From IMG/VR virus record IMGVR_UViG_3300028854_000022, positions 1 to 60,637 of that record: 60,637 bases of DNA; one strand, written 5' to 3'. Shown here piece by piece: positions 39,005 to 47,827 of this stretch; position 1 is the first letter of the stretch; every line of letters starts with the position of its first letter. A program made the translations under genes and the position numbers. The notes beneath the pieces were generated by a model, which did not search any database, had not been told where the DNA came from, and saw only the letters and a program-made list of their open reading frames with translations. This stretch comes from a virus.

Positions 39005-39490
39005 TTGTTCATAACTCAAGTTGTTATTCATAACGATATCGTTAATGAATTTAAACAAAAAGCGCTAAGAGCGTATCCAAACGAATGCATATCTGCCATA
39101 CTAGGTAAGCAAGTTATGGATACGCTCTATATCTATGCCTTAGACGACTTATCGGTTAACAGAACTAACCCCCGTGGAATTTCCTATCAGAGTGCGGAGG
39201 AAGAAATAGAAGCGGGCACAAATTTAAAATATTTTGGAACTATTCATACCCACCCAAATGCAGTGTTAACGCACAGTTATATTGATAAAAAAGGTTTTAT
39301 CGCGGATCAGTTTAAAGAAACCAATTCGTGTGGTTTTATAGATGAAATTTTAGAAGATCGCATAATGGGTATTATGGCTATTGCCGATAGAAAAAAAGTA
39401 TTTCAGTGGGGATTAATATTTTTTAACGAGCAAATGCAACAAATAGAAACACTAATATCGGAATCAAAGGATCATGATGAAAAGCGGTAG
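39005..39490 (+). CDS. JAMM/MPN+ metalloprotease-like protein, 161 aa
   Basis: TTG start with AGAGGA upstream. The catalytic zinc motif H-x-H-P-x6-S-x2-D is intact: HTHPNAVLTHSYID near residues 80-93, with a Glu near residue 27 (NECISAIL) that fits the catalytic acid. In bacteria such JAB peptidases remove ubiquitin-like tags or process sulfur carriers, and in phages some belong to tail-assembly proteins. Its place beside gp44 and thymidine kinase does not point to tails; an anti-defence role is speculative. It overlaps the next gene by 17 bases. Confidence 0.75.
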   Translation: MFITQVVIHNDIVNEFKQKALRAYPNECISAILGKQVMDTLYIYALDDLSVNRTNPRGISYQSAEEEIEAGTNLKYFGTIHTHPNAVLTHSYIDKKGFIADQFKETNSCGFIDEILEDRIMGIMAIADRKKVFQWGLIFFNEQMQQIETLISESKDHDEKR

Positions 39491-40037
39491 GATAGAAGTA
39501 ATAACTGGGCCAATGTTCTCAGGAAAATCCGAAGAATTAATAAGGCGGCTGCGCCGAGCTACCTTTGCAAAACAACGAATACAATGTTTCAAACCAAATA
39601 TCGATAATAGATATAATGTAACCGATATTGCATCACACAGCAAATTAACTTTCTCCGCGAAAACAGTTCAAACTACTGGCGAGCTAAAAACTATTGCCGG
39701 AATATGTCTTAATAATTTTGATGTAATAGGAATTGACGAAGCGCAATTTTTTGGGGATGAACTAATATCATTTTCTATTGAACTAGCACGTGCCGGAAAA
39801 AGAGTTATTATCGCTGGACTCGATACAACTTTTGCTGGGGAACCATTTCATCCTATACCAGAATTGATGGCTATTGCTGACGAAGTTATTAAATTATCAG
39901 CCGTATGCGTAAAATGCGGGGAACCCGCAATTCATTCGCAACGATTAAGCACTGATACTAGTCGAGTATTAGTTGGGGCAGATACTCTTTACGAGGCGCG
40001 ATGTCGGCAATGCTTTGATCCAATATTGGAATCATAA
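39474..40037 (+). CDS. tk: Thymidine kinase (type II)
   Basis: 187 aa. P-loop GPMFSGKS near residues 11-18; the DEAQFF catalytic/Walker-B block near residues 87-92; zinc pairs CVKCG and CRQC near the end; and the lasso GLDTTFAGEPF. Phosphorylates deoxythymidine, feeding dTTP. A terminator follows directly. Confidence 0.95.
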   Translation: MMKSGRIEVITGPMFSGKSEELIRRLRRATFAKQRIQCFKPNIDNRYNVTDIASHSKLTFSAKTVQTTGELKTIAGICLNNFDVIGIDEAQFFGDELISFSIELARAGKRVIIAGLDTTFAGEPFHPIPELMAIADEVIKLSAVCVKCGEPAIHSQRLSTDTSRVLVGADTLYEARCRQCFDPILES

Positions 40038-40065
40038 AAACGGTGGCCGTCAGGCCACCGTTTTT
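40036..40065. terminator. Bidirectional terminator
   Basis: AAAAACGGTGGCC-GTCA-GGCCACCGTTTTT between converging tk and phoH. Confidence 0.9.
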
Positions 40066-40073
40066 ATCTTATT

Positions 40074-40826
40074 TTATTCTTCCCCTTTTCTAAATATGTC
40101 GATTACTTCTTTTACAACAGGGTGCCTTTCAATATCGTTTTCCGAAAATTCAATACTGGCAATAAACTCACTTCTACCGTATTTTTTAAGTGACTCTGAA
40201 AAATATTTTAATCCATTATCTCCGCTACGTTTATCTGATTGATCATTATCTCCCGTTAATACTAATTTGGAACCTTCACACAATCTAGTACCTAAAGCAA
40301 GAATTTGTTTTTTAGAACAATTTTGAGATTCATCTAAAATTACGAACGATGAAATATTTCGTCCGCGCACATACATCAATGGTAAACATTCGATCCGTTT
40401 ATTTTCAATCATTGTTGCCAATTCTTTAGCAGAAAAATACTCTAAAAGAACATCAAATAATGCCTGAAGCCACGGCGCTAATTTTTCATTAATATCACCC
40501 GGTAGAAATCCGAGATTTTCATCATCGGTTCCAACTGAAGGACGGCATAAAATAATTTTATTTACTTTTTTTTCACTAAATGCCTTAATTGCAGCAAGCA
40601 TCGCCATAACTGTTTTTCCAGTGCCGGCTGGACCTTGTACTATTACAATCATTTTTTCTGGGTTTAATAAATACTCGAGATATTCTTCTTGGTGAATATT
40701 GCGTGGGATAATTTGAACAGCCTTTTTAATTCCTGTTTTAATTGTATAATGAGCGGTATCTGGGTTGTTTTTCTTAGTTGATTCTGAAAACTCGTTGTTG
40801 GAGCGTACCTTTTTGGTTCTCGACAT
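40074..40826 (-). CDS. phoH: PhoH-like ATPase, 250 aa
   Basis: Start at MSRTKKVRSNNEF (ATG 40826, GGGAGA upstream); the longer frame upstream is non-coding. PIN-less PhoH core: QGPAGTGKT near residues 83-91, Walker B FVILDESQNCS near 172, and RPSVGTDDENLGFLPGD, the conserved loop after the first strand. PhoH proteins of T4-type phages are RNA/ATP-linked enzymes of unclear role. Confidence 0.9.
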   Translation of the reverse strand: MSRTKKVRSNNEFSESTKKNNPDTAHYTIKTGIKKAVQIIPRNIHQEEYLEYLLNPEKMIVIVQGPAGTGKTVMAMLAAIKAFSEKKVNKIILCRPSVGTDDENLGFLPGDINEKLAPWLQALFDVLLEYFSAKELATMIENKRIECLPLMYVRGRNISSFVILDESQNCSKKQILALGTRLCEGSKLVLTGDNDQSDKRSGDNGLKYFSESLKKYGRSEFIASIEFSENDIERHPVVKEVIDIFRKGEE

Positions 40827-40967
40827 ATGAAGTGTCTCCCCTAAATTACCCTGCCAAGTATTTACCGGCAGCATTTCAATGCAAATTATTCCTTTAAAAA
40901 TGCTAAATACTTGTATGCGAACTAAGTTCGTGGGATATTCATTGATAAATATGCGTGAAGGATAACA

Positions 40968-41519
40968 ATGGCAAATATTAAAATAAGCGAAATTCTCGAT
41001 AATATTAGGCAAGTCTCAATAAGTGCAAGCGCTATGTCTATTCTTCGAGAATTTGAACGAGTTATTGATGAAAATGGGTTATATGCCTTTCATAATTGGA
41101 AGACACTAGAGTTAGTAGCGGGCCCCGAAATTGCTGCATACCGAGTCCAATGTACATTTTCATCACCGTTATCCAAAATGCCGGACCCATCCGGCGCCTC
41201 TAGATTATTACCATATGGAGTTAAAGTTGGGTATAGAAAAGCATGGCTTGTATATCCTGTAAAAATTGAAGACGCCGATGATTTTCGTCCAAAAATTAAA
41301 AAAGCAAAACTTAAAAAAATGCTTGTTTGGCTAATAACTATCAATATGCCACGATTCCTAATGAAAGACATTACCCAAGGAAGCGAAGAAATTATGGATT
41401 CTGAAATCGATATGGATGATATCGACTCAACTAATATTGAGAAAGCCTACTCAGAAGATCTTGATACTCACGCGGGCGCACAGAAAGCGGCCGAAGAACA
41501 AAATCAGGCTGCCCAATAG
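40968..41519 (+). CDS. Conserved T4-superfamily hypothetical, 183 aa
   Basis: The N-terminus MANIKISEILDNIRQ resembles the MKIxE start of the effector block. The middle, VRKAWLVYPVKIEDADDF-type (here KVGYRKAWLVYPVKIEDA), is basic and beta-rich, followed by a hydrophobic helix (KKMLVWLITINMPRFLMKD) and an acidic/Gln tail. GATAAATATG just upstream is a late-like motif. Function not known. Confidence 0.55.
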   Translation: MANIKISEILDNIRQVSISASAMSILREFERVIDENGLYAFHNWKTLELVAGPEIAAYRVQCTFSSPLSKMPDPSGASRLLPYGVKVGYRKAWLVYPVKIEDADDFRPKIKKAKLKKMLVWLITINMPRFLMKDITQGSEEIMDSEIDMDDIDSTNIEKAYSEDLDTHAGAQKAAEEQNQAAQ

Positions 41520-41526
41520 CTTAGAC

Positions 41527-41534
41527 TATAAATA
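41527..41534 (+). promoter_or_regulatory. T4-type late promoter (TATAAATA)
   Basis: Perfect octamer, 18 bases before the ATG at 41553. Confidence 0.65.
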
Positions 41535-41552
41535 TAGTTGCATGGGAGTGAA

Positions 41553-42110
41553 ATGAAAGTATTAGAATCTTTTGAAATCTCTGATTTAAAATTCGTGCTC
41601 GAGCCCTCGATCCACATCGACGAATTTTGCTCTAAAATTGGTAAAGATGATGAAATTGCCGTTATAAGTTTCTTGGTTAATGATAAGCGAGCAGCTCTTG
41701 ATGTAATTGGTTTTTTTGAAAATGGTTACGATTTTATTTTGGATGCCGACATTTCTGCATCAGAAATTAAACCCGGTAGCTATTTAGTTTATGTAGAAAT
41801 TTTACGACGAAGACGCCTCATTACCCAGATATTCCAACTAATTTCAGACTTATCGGCTGCGTCACAACTAAAACAAAATGAATGGAAATTTAAATATATG
41901 GATGACGAATATCATCCATTATCCGAAAAGAATTTAAAATTATTTGTTCCGTTAAGCCCGCGTAACTACAGAGAACAAATTAATAGGCCAATTGATAATT
42001 TAAAACAGGCGGCGGGAATTAAAACTGAAAGTTATGTATCAACTGATCCATTGATTCAAACCTTGATGCACGCGGCGGGCATTCCTTATGACATTAAAAA
42101 ACATATTTAG
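41553..42110 (+). CDS. Conserved T4-superfamily protein, 185 aa
   Basis: Start at Met of MKVLESFEISD with GGGAG upstream. The DEIAVISFLVNDKRAALDVIGFFENGYDFILDADIS block, then GSYLVYVEILRRR and W-x-FKY, is a combination I associate with T4-type environmental phages, with no assigned function. Late transcription suggests a virion or assembly role. Confidence 0.6.
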   Translation: MKVLESFEISDLKFVLEPSIHIDEFCSKIGKDDEIAVISFLVNDKRAALDVIGFFENGYDFILDADISASEIKPGSYLVYVEILRRRRLITQIFQLISDLSAASQLKQNEWKFKYMDDEYHPLSEKNLKLFVPLSPRNYREQINRPIDNLKQAAGIKTESYVSTDPLIQTLMHAAGIPYDIKKHI

Positions 42111-42219
42111 TCATTTTCTCTCTCATACGTCACCAGTTGAAACTGTGCAGAAAGCTGTTTCAGAAACAATTTTAAACAACACAATTGAAAAAACAATTGT
42201 AACTATTAAGGAGATCAAC

Positions 42220-42651
42220 ATGTCTTTTATTTTATCTTTTAAAACTCACTTCGAAGATATCGAAAACCTATTTAAGAAACTATTCAAATCAGAACCATCT
42301 TGGGCACAGGTTGCAGAAACCGATATTGCTTTTGTAAGCCCAATTCTTGAAAGTATTGTTACTTCTGTCGGCGGAACATCTGTTGATGCTGAAGTTACCG
42401 CTGCCGTCACCGTCATTCAGAATGGTCTAGTGTTAGCAACTAAATTCATTCAGGCCGAAGACGCAAGCACAAATCTATCTGACGCACTTAACGCACTTAA
42501 GACAAATTTAGGAGCATTACTATCGTTAGCGGCTATCAAAAATTCAGCTAAAGTTGCTACTATTACTAACTATGTTGACCTTTTCATTGGCGAGCTAGAT
42601 GCAATTCTTGCCGTTATTCCTAAGGTTGTTACCGCTGTACCAGTTGCATAA
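42220..42651 (+). CDS. Hypothetical helical protein, 143 aa
   Basis: Start set at Met of MSFILSFKTHFEDIE because AAGGAG lies directly upstream; a longer frame begins at 42088. Ala/Val/Leu/Ser-rich helices (VTAAVTVIQNGLVLATKFIQ, LGALLSLAAIKNSAKVA) without charged residues in long stretches. Could be a membrane-associated or tail-associated protein, not recognised. A terminator follows. Confidence 0.5.
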   Translation: MSFILSFKTHFEDIENLFKKLFKSEPSWAQVAETDIAFVSPILESIVTSVGGTSVDAEVTAAVTVIQNGLVLATKFIQAEDASTNLSDALNALKTNLGALLSLAAIKNSAKVATITNYVDLFIGELDAILAVIPKVVTAVPVA

Positions 42652-42669
42652 ATTAATTTTTAGTTAATT

Positions 42670-42697
42670 AAAAAGGGACCTCATCGGGTCCCTTTTT
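42670..42697 (+). terminator. Rho-independent terminator
   Basis: AAAAAGGGACC-TCATC-GGGTCCCTTTTT, stem with T-run. Confidence 0.85.
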
Positions 42698-42711
42698 AAT
42701 TGAGGAATAAT

Positions 42712-43356
42712 ATGGAAAATAAAATTCTTACATGTTCAAAAATTTTAGGTTGGCTAGCTATTACCTTCTGCGCAATATCAATGGGAATATTTTTCATAGC
42801 AACCCCAATAGAAGAATATCAATTAACTAAAAAAATAGATACGCTCCTTTCAACTATAAATTCTCCTTCTGGCCCGATAGTAGTGCTTAATCAAGATTTG
42901 TGGGATCTGCATACTACACTTTACAATCTTAATAATGCTGCGCTTAGTGAAAAAACATATTTCGACAATGTCGCCCCTGTTTCTACTAAAAAAATCAATA
43001 CTATGTTAGATAATATTAATTCATTAACTGCGTCTGCAAATGACACAATAACGTTAGTTAATGCTGCGGTTCCCCAAATTTCTAAAAATACCGATTCTAT
43101 ATCAACAAATGTAAATGATTTTTTAATAACAACAAATGGTACCGTAAAAAATTTCAATCCAGTACTTACTCAGGTCACTAAAAATTTATCTGATCTTGAT
43201 TCGTTCGAAACTGATAATAACATAAAACAAATGCCCGAGCACATTAATAGTTTATTAGATAATAGTGTAAAAATCACAGGGCAAACAAATCAATTACTTA
43301 CAGATGTGAATAACCCACACGGATTTATTCATTGGGCTATTAAGCATATTTGGTAA
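42712..43356 (+). CDS. Membrane-anchored periplasmic-type protein, 214 aa
   Basis: Start ATG 42712 with TTGAGGAATAAT. Cys/Ser/Ile segment (ILGWLAITFCAISMGIFFIAT, residues 11-31) is one membrane helix. The rest is a long helical, low-charge region rich in Asn/Thr/Leu (NTMLDNINSLTASANDTITLVN) that should lie outside the membrane. The architecture (anchor plus extended helical body) fits spanin-like or injection-related envelope proteins, but no motif proves it. Confidence 0.55.
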   Translation: MENKILTCSKILGWLAITFCAISMGIFFIATPIEEYQLTKKIDTLLSTINSPSGPIVVLNQDLWDLHTTLYNLNNAALSEKTYFDNVAPVSTKKINTMLDNINSLTASANDTITLVNAAVPQISKNTDSISTNVNDFLITTNGTVKNFNPVLTQVTKNLSDLDSFETDNNIKQMPEHINSLLDNSVKITGQTNQLLTDVNNPHGFIHWAIKHIW

Positions 43357-43358
43357 TT

Positions 43359-43366
43359 TATAAATA
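43359..43366 (+). promoter_or_regulatory. T4-type late promoter (TATAAATA)
   Basis: Perfect octamer, 17 bases before the gp5 ATG. Confidence 0.65.
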
Positions 43367-43383
43367 CGAGTATAGAGGAATAA

Positions 43384-45618
43384 ATGGAAAATAGACGTAT
43401 AGGAAGTAAGGCAGCACCATATACTCGATCCGATAATTCCGGCCAATTTCGTAGTCCGGGTCCCTATATAGGTATAATCAAAAATAATATTGATCCGACT
43501 AGAAGCGGACGGCTGCAAGTGTACATTCCCCAATTTGGAGCGGCAAATGAAAATGATCCATTGGGATGGATTACGGTATCATATGCTAGCCCTTTTCGAG
43601 GACAGACACGGCAGCGTGTATCAGTTGATTCATATATAGATCCTACTATAGATTTTAATAACACCGATGAAAATAGTTTTCAATCGTACGGCTTCTGGGC
43701 TGTACCACCAGATCTAAACGGGCAGGTACTAATTATTTTTGTGAACGGTGATGTGTCTCAAGGATATTGGTTTGCCTGCATCCAAGAATCAGTTAACGCG
43801 CACATGGTTCCCGCTATTGGTGCGGTAACAGCATCCACTGGCCCCAATGATGGCGGATATATCTGGCAACCATCAGGTGCTAACGCAATACCAACACATA
43901 CGATGTTACAACAATATATTCAATTGAATGTGGCTGGGCAGCAAGAAATTCCATATCGTTTGCCGGTAAGTGAACCAGTTTTAACCGCGCAGGCAAATGT
44001 TAGTCCTACCGCAGTAACCTCTGTACAAATGGTTCCCCAGGTATTTCAATCGAAACAATTAGGAATACAAGGATTGGCATTTGATTTTATCCGCGGCAGT
44101 ACTAGTGCTTCCAGCATTAGAGAAAATCCTAGTCAGGTATTTGGTATAAGTACTCCCGGTAGGTTAAGTAGTTTTGCAAATGTTACGCAAAGTGCTACCA
44201 TAATTGATTTAATTAACAATTATGTAAATTCAAACCCACAAGTAGATGACCCGGCATTAACAAAAGCATTATCGTGTGCTTATCGTACCGGAGGTCATCA
44301 ATTTGTCATGGATGACGGCACTATTGACGGCCAAGATCAAGGTATAAGAATTCGATCAACCTCAGGCAATGAAATTCTATTAGATGATACAAATGGTCAA
44401 ATTTATGTTATTAACAGTTCGGGAACCGCTTGGGTAGAGTTATCCCCTTCTGGCTTTATAGATATTTTTTCTGCCTCGGATTTTTCTGTACGCAGCCAAG
44501 GAAATATTAATTTCCACGCTGACAAAGATATTAATCTAAATGCTGCGGGCAGTATCAAAATGCATAGTGGATCAGATACTAAAATCGATAGTGCTGGTAC
44601 ATTTTCTGCTCGTTCTCAACGGGCGTCTACCATTTATAATTCTACGGGTGATATTAAAATAGGGTCCGGTGGCGCTATTTCATTATCATCAAAAGCAGCA
44701 ACCAATATAACCGCAGGCGCAGCTTTTAATGTAACCGCAGCTCCAGTTAATCTTAACGGTGGGCAACCTTCGCAAGTATCTGACCCCGGTGCGATAGAAA
44801 CAAATAATCAGTTAGAAGTAGGACAGCTTGCTGGCTCACTAGCATGGTGGCAAACTGGTAATTTTAAATCTATATGTGAAAGGGCGCCGGCGCATGAACC
44901 CTGGCCTGGGCACGAAATAAACGGTATCAAAACATTTAATGTTACACAAGGAACTTTCTCAGGATCAGAAATTACTCGACCGCAAACAGGAACAACAAGA
45001 TCAGGCGTGAGAGGAACAACAAAAGGGCATTCAATAACAGAAGCAGACATCGCTAAACAACCAGTAGTTGGGCCAGTTTGCGGTCTCACTGTAAAGGAAA
45101 CACAGGCGCTTATGGCTCAAATTGGGCAGCGTGAATCGGGTGGAAATTATTCAGCCCAAAATCAATTAGGATTTGTAGGAAAATATCAATTTGGAGCAGC
45201 CGCTTTAGAAACATGTGGTTATTTAAAACCCGGTAGTTCTAAACACGGAACTAATTCTCAGGTTATTAGTAATCCAGCAAATTGGTCAGGATTAAATGGA
45301 TGCAATTCTTCTCAATCTTGGTTTAGTAACACAATGGCCCAAGAACAGGCCATGCTACAATTAATGAAAAAAAATTGTCAATCATTATCATCAATGAATG
45401 TTTTAAATAGTAATAGCTCTATTGAAGATCGTGGTGGATTTTTAATGGCGGCCCACTTAGTGGGGGTCGGTGGCGCTGCAAACCTTTATAAAATTTTACA
45501 TAATCTACCGTCTAATACCGGGGCTAGAACCGCTGATGCGAATGGAACGACTGCTAGTTCATATTATGATCTAGGAGCAAGCTCTGTTCAGTTAGGTAGT
45601 TCGGCGCAAAATGCATAA
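43384..45618 (+). CDS. 5: Baseplate central spike / hub lysozyme (gp5-like), 744 aa
   Basis: Residues 25-130: OB-fold hub (GIIKNNIDPTRSGRLQVYIPQFG, LGWITVSYASPFRG, GYWFACIQ). Residues ~300-460: spike beta-prism repeats (QGIRIRSTSGNEILLDD, VRSQGNINFHADKDINLNAAGSIKMHSG). Residues ~580-720: lysozyme-like domain with catalytic Glu in GQRESGGNYSAQNQLGFVGKYQFG. The membrane-piercing spike cuts peptidoglycan at entry. Unlike T4, where the lysozyme lies between OB fold and spike, here it is C-terminal. T4 gp5 is 575 aa. Confidence 0.85.
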   Translation: MENRRIGSKAAPYTRSDNSGQFRSPGPYIGIIKNNIDPTRSGRLQVYIPQFGAANENDPLGWITVSYASPFRGQTRQRVSVDSYIDPTIDFNNTDENSFQSYGFWAVPPDLNGQVLIIFVNGDVSQGYWFACIQESVNAHMVPAIGAVTASTGPNDGGYIWQPSGANAIPTHTMLQQYIQLNVAGQQEIPYRLPVSEPVLTAQANVSPTAVTSVQMVPQVFQSKQLGIQGLAFDFIRGSTSASSIRENPSQVFGISTPGRLSSFANVTQSATIIDLINNYVNSNPQVDDPALTKALSCAYRTGGHQFVMDDGTIDGQDQGIRIRSTSGNEILLDDTNGQIYVINSSGTAWVELSPSGFIDIFSASDFSVRSQGNINFHADKDINLNAAGSIKMHSGSDTKIDSAGTFSARSQRASTIYNSTGDIKIGSGGAISLSSKAATNITAGAAFNVTAAPVNLNGGQPSQVSDPGAIETNNQLEVGQLAGSLAWWQTGNFKSICERAPAHEPWPGHEINGIKTFNVTQGTFSGSEITRPQTGTTRSGVRGTTKGHSITEADIAKQPVVGPVCGLTVKETQALMAQIGQRESGGNYSAQNQLGFVGKYQFGAAALETCGYLKPGSSKHGTNSQVISNPANWSGLNGCNSSQSWFSNTMAQEQAMLQLMKKNCQSLSSMNVLNSNSSIEDRGGFLMAAHLVGVGGAANLYKILHNLPSNTGARTADANGTTASSYYDLGASSVQLGSSAQNA

Positions 45619-45630
45619 GAGGAGATAATA

Positions 45631-46002
45631 ATGTCTTGGAAATATGAACAAACAACTGGAAATCTAATAGATCCATCTGGAAAATTAATTGGAAAAGGTT
45701 ATAGCGGTAATGGCGCAGATCTAGATAATTCTTCAGAGCAGCAAATTAAAAACCACGGACCTATTCCCCAAGGATTATGGACTATACAGACATTCGTCGA
45801 TGATCCTGGAGGGAAAGGCTTATTGGTAACTCATCTTACCCCAACATTCGGTACTAATACGTTTGGACGGACAGGATTTATGATTCATGGAGATAATTCC
45901 AATGTTAATCATACCGCAAGCGACGGCTGCATAATTTTAGCAAAACCATTACGAGAATTAATTAGTTCTAGTACAGATAGAACATTAGAAGTATCAGAAT
46001 GA
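45631..46002 (+). CDS. L,D-transpeptidase-like protein (Tlde1/DUF2778 type), 123 aa
   Basis: MSWKYEQTTGNLIDPSGKLIGKGYSG matches the opening of DUF2778 proteins. The catalytic region is FMIHGDN then ASDGCIIL (H-x-G, S-x-GC), the His/Cys pair of L,D-transpeptidases; the Cys is C101. In type VI secretion the Tlde1 effectors cut or exchange peptidoglycan crosslinks. In this phage it sits 12 bases behind the gp5 spike gene (GAGGAGATAATA ribosome site), so it may be a late wall-modifying or lysis enzyme. No signal peptide. Confidence 0.75.
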   Translation: MSWKYEQTTGNLIDPSGKLIGKGYSGNGADLDNSSEQQIKNHGPIPQGLWTIQTFVDDPGGKGLLVTHLTPTFGTNTFGRTGFMIHGDNSNVNHTASDGCIILAKPLRELISSSTDRTLEVSE

Positions 46003-46035
46003 AAAATGCCTGAAGAGTTAATCTTCAGGCATTTT
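46003..46035. terminator. Bidirectional terminator
   Basis: AAAATGCCTGAAGA-GTTA-ATCTTCAGGCATTTT between converging genes. Confidence 0.9.
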
Positions 46036-46036
46036 G

Positions 46037-47827
46037 TTATTCATCGAAACTAATGGTTGAAAACCCGCTTTCTTTAATAATTTTACAAATTGTGTTTGCT
46101 TTTGAAATTAATTCATCCTTATGTGAAATTAACCAAACTGATTTTCCTTGATCTCTAGTTAGATCTCTTAGCAAATTCATTGCATCTAATCCACCTAAAA
46201 TATCTAGCCCATTATCGAGAATTTCATCTGCAAAAAATAAATTAATTTTCTGATATAAATTCTCATACACATCTCGGAAACTAAGACTTAATCCCAATGA
46301 AAGCCTTGCCATTTCTCCCCTACTTAAATTGCCAGGACTTAATTCTCGTCCTAACTCATTAATAGAAACGCTAAGGTCATTTTCAAAAATTACACTATGC
46401 GGCAACCCTAGTTTAGTTAGATAATGATCTAACCTTGAATTTAAATAACTTAAATTTTGATCAATTATCTTTTTTCGAATAAAACTGTCTTTATTAACCA
46501 GTAATTTTAATAAGAATTCTTGATGTTCGTTAAATTTTGTTAATTCATTCATGGTCGAAAAATCTATTGTTTCAAGTGCAGAATTTTTCATATCAAAAAT
46601 TGAATCTTTATATGGATCTTCACTATTTTTAGCCGTTTCATATTGTTGCATTAAAAGACTCAATTTATTTTTATGATCGTATGCTTCGGCTATTGTATCA
46701 TAAGACGGCTGAATTGGAACTTCTATCATCGGAAAATCGGCTAGCCGACGTTCTAAATCTGCAATGGTTTGCTCCAATCTTAATTTTTCCGAGGTCACTC
46801 GTTCATATTCTATCTGTTTATTATTAAGAAGTGTGGTGTGAACATCTGTCTGTAATTTTTGATGGCATGTATGACAGCATTGATCTTTTAAACTATCAAG
46901 ATCTAATTGAAGTGATATCTGTTTTTTATCTTCTTTTGTTAGTAATATTTTTTCTTGCCGAAGGGAATCGGCTAATTCTGCCTTGTAACTTTTTAAGATT
47001 TTGTATTCATCCCACAACTCGTACAACACTAATTCTTTTTCAATATCAATGGTCGACAAAAAAGAAATTGCTTCTTCTAATTCAACCAAAGAGCTGGTAT
47101 GATTTAAAGCCCACTTTTTTTGTTTCGTTAGTAACGAATTAATTTGCATTTGAATACGAGTATTTGCTTCTTCCGTACTTTTAATTCGTATTTGTTCTTT
47201 AACAATTTGCTCGTTAACCGATTTAATATCTTTCTTTAATTTTTCCGCTTTTTCTGATAACAAGGTAATGCCCAATAACTGTTCAATAATTGCCCGTTGT
47301 TCATGCACACGCTGGAATAAAAAAGGAACAGTATATGTATTAAGCGCAACAACCTGGCAAAACATAGCCTGACTCATGCCTAAGATTTTTTCTATTTCAA
47401 GCTGTGTCTCTCTACTATCCCCTTGAGCATCATCGTCGGCAGAATTTTCACACACTTGTTGTTTAGTTCCGCTAACATAAAATTCTAAATTATTTGGACG
47501 ACGCCCTCGAACTATTTTATATGTCTTACCATTCGATTCGAAATCTAAAGAAACTTCCATATTTTTCCCATTTGATTTGTTTATCAAATGTTCTTTCTTA
47601 ATATTAGATACTGCCCAGCCAAATAACGCATAAGAAATTCCATTAAGAATTCCTGTTTTCCCTACGCCATTTCTACTGCCCGCATCTTCGCCGCCCATAT
47701 CTAAATTTTCACCTAGTATAAGCACTAACTCTTCTCTATTAAGATCAATTTCTTGTACTGCATTTCCAAAAGAAAGGAAATTTTTCATCTTAAGATTTTT
47801 TAATTTTAGCATAAATAAATTTTCCAT
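46037..47827 (-). CDS. 46: Recombination endonuclease subunit gp46 (SbcC/Rad50-like)
   Basis: 596 aa, probably from the second Met (MLKLKNLKMKNFLSFG). Walker A is GENLDMGG...SRNGVGKTGILNGI near residues 39-61 (with the insertion seen in phage gp46); zinc hook CHTCHQK near residue 322 flanked by long coiled coils; signature LSPGNLSRGEMARLSLGLSLS near 495; Walker B INLFFADEIL; D-loop. With gp47 it resects DNA ends and makes recombination substrates, and in T4 it also degrades host DNA. Confidence 0.92.
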   Translation of the reverse strand: MENLFMLKLKNLKMKNFLSFGNAVQEIDLNREELVLILGENLDMGGEDAGSRNGVGKTGILNGISYALFGWAVSNIKKEHLINKSNGKNMEVSLDFESNGKTYKIVRGRRPNNLEFYVSGTKQQVCENSADDDAQGDSRETQLEIEKILGMSQAMFCQVVALNTYTVPFLFQRVHEQRAIIEQLLGITLLSEKAEKLKKDIKSVNEQIVKEQIRIKSTEEANTRIQMQINSLLTKQKKWALNHTSSLVELEEAISFLSTIDIEKELVLYELWDEYKILKSYKAELADSLRQEKILLTKEDKKQISLQLDLDSLKDQCCHTCHQKLQTDVHTTLLNNKQIEYERVTSEKLRLEQTIADLERRLADFPMIEVPIQPSYDTIAEAYDHKNKLSLLMQQYETAKNSEDPYKDSIFDMKNSALETIDFSTMNELTKFNEHQEFLLKLLVNKDSFIRKKIIDQNLSYLNSRLDHYLTKLGLPHSVIFENDLSVSINELGRELSPGNLSRGEMARLSLGLSLSFRDVYENLYQKINLFFADEILDNGLDILGGLDAMNLLRDLTRDQGKSVWLISHKDELISKANTICKIIKESGFSTISFDE

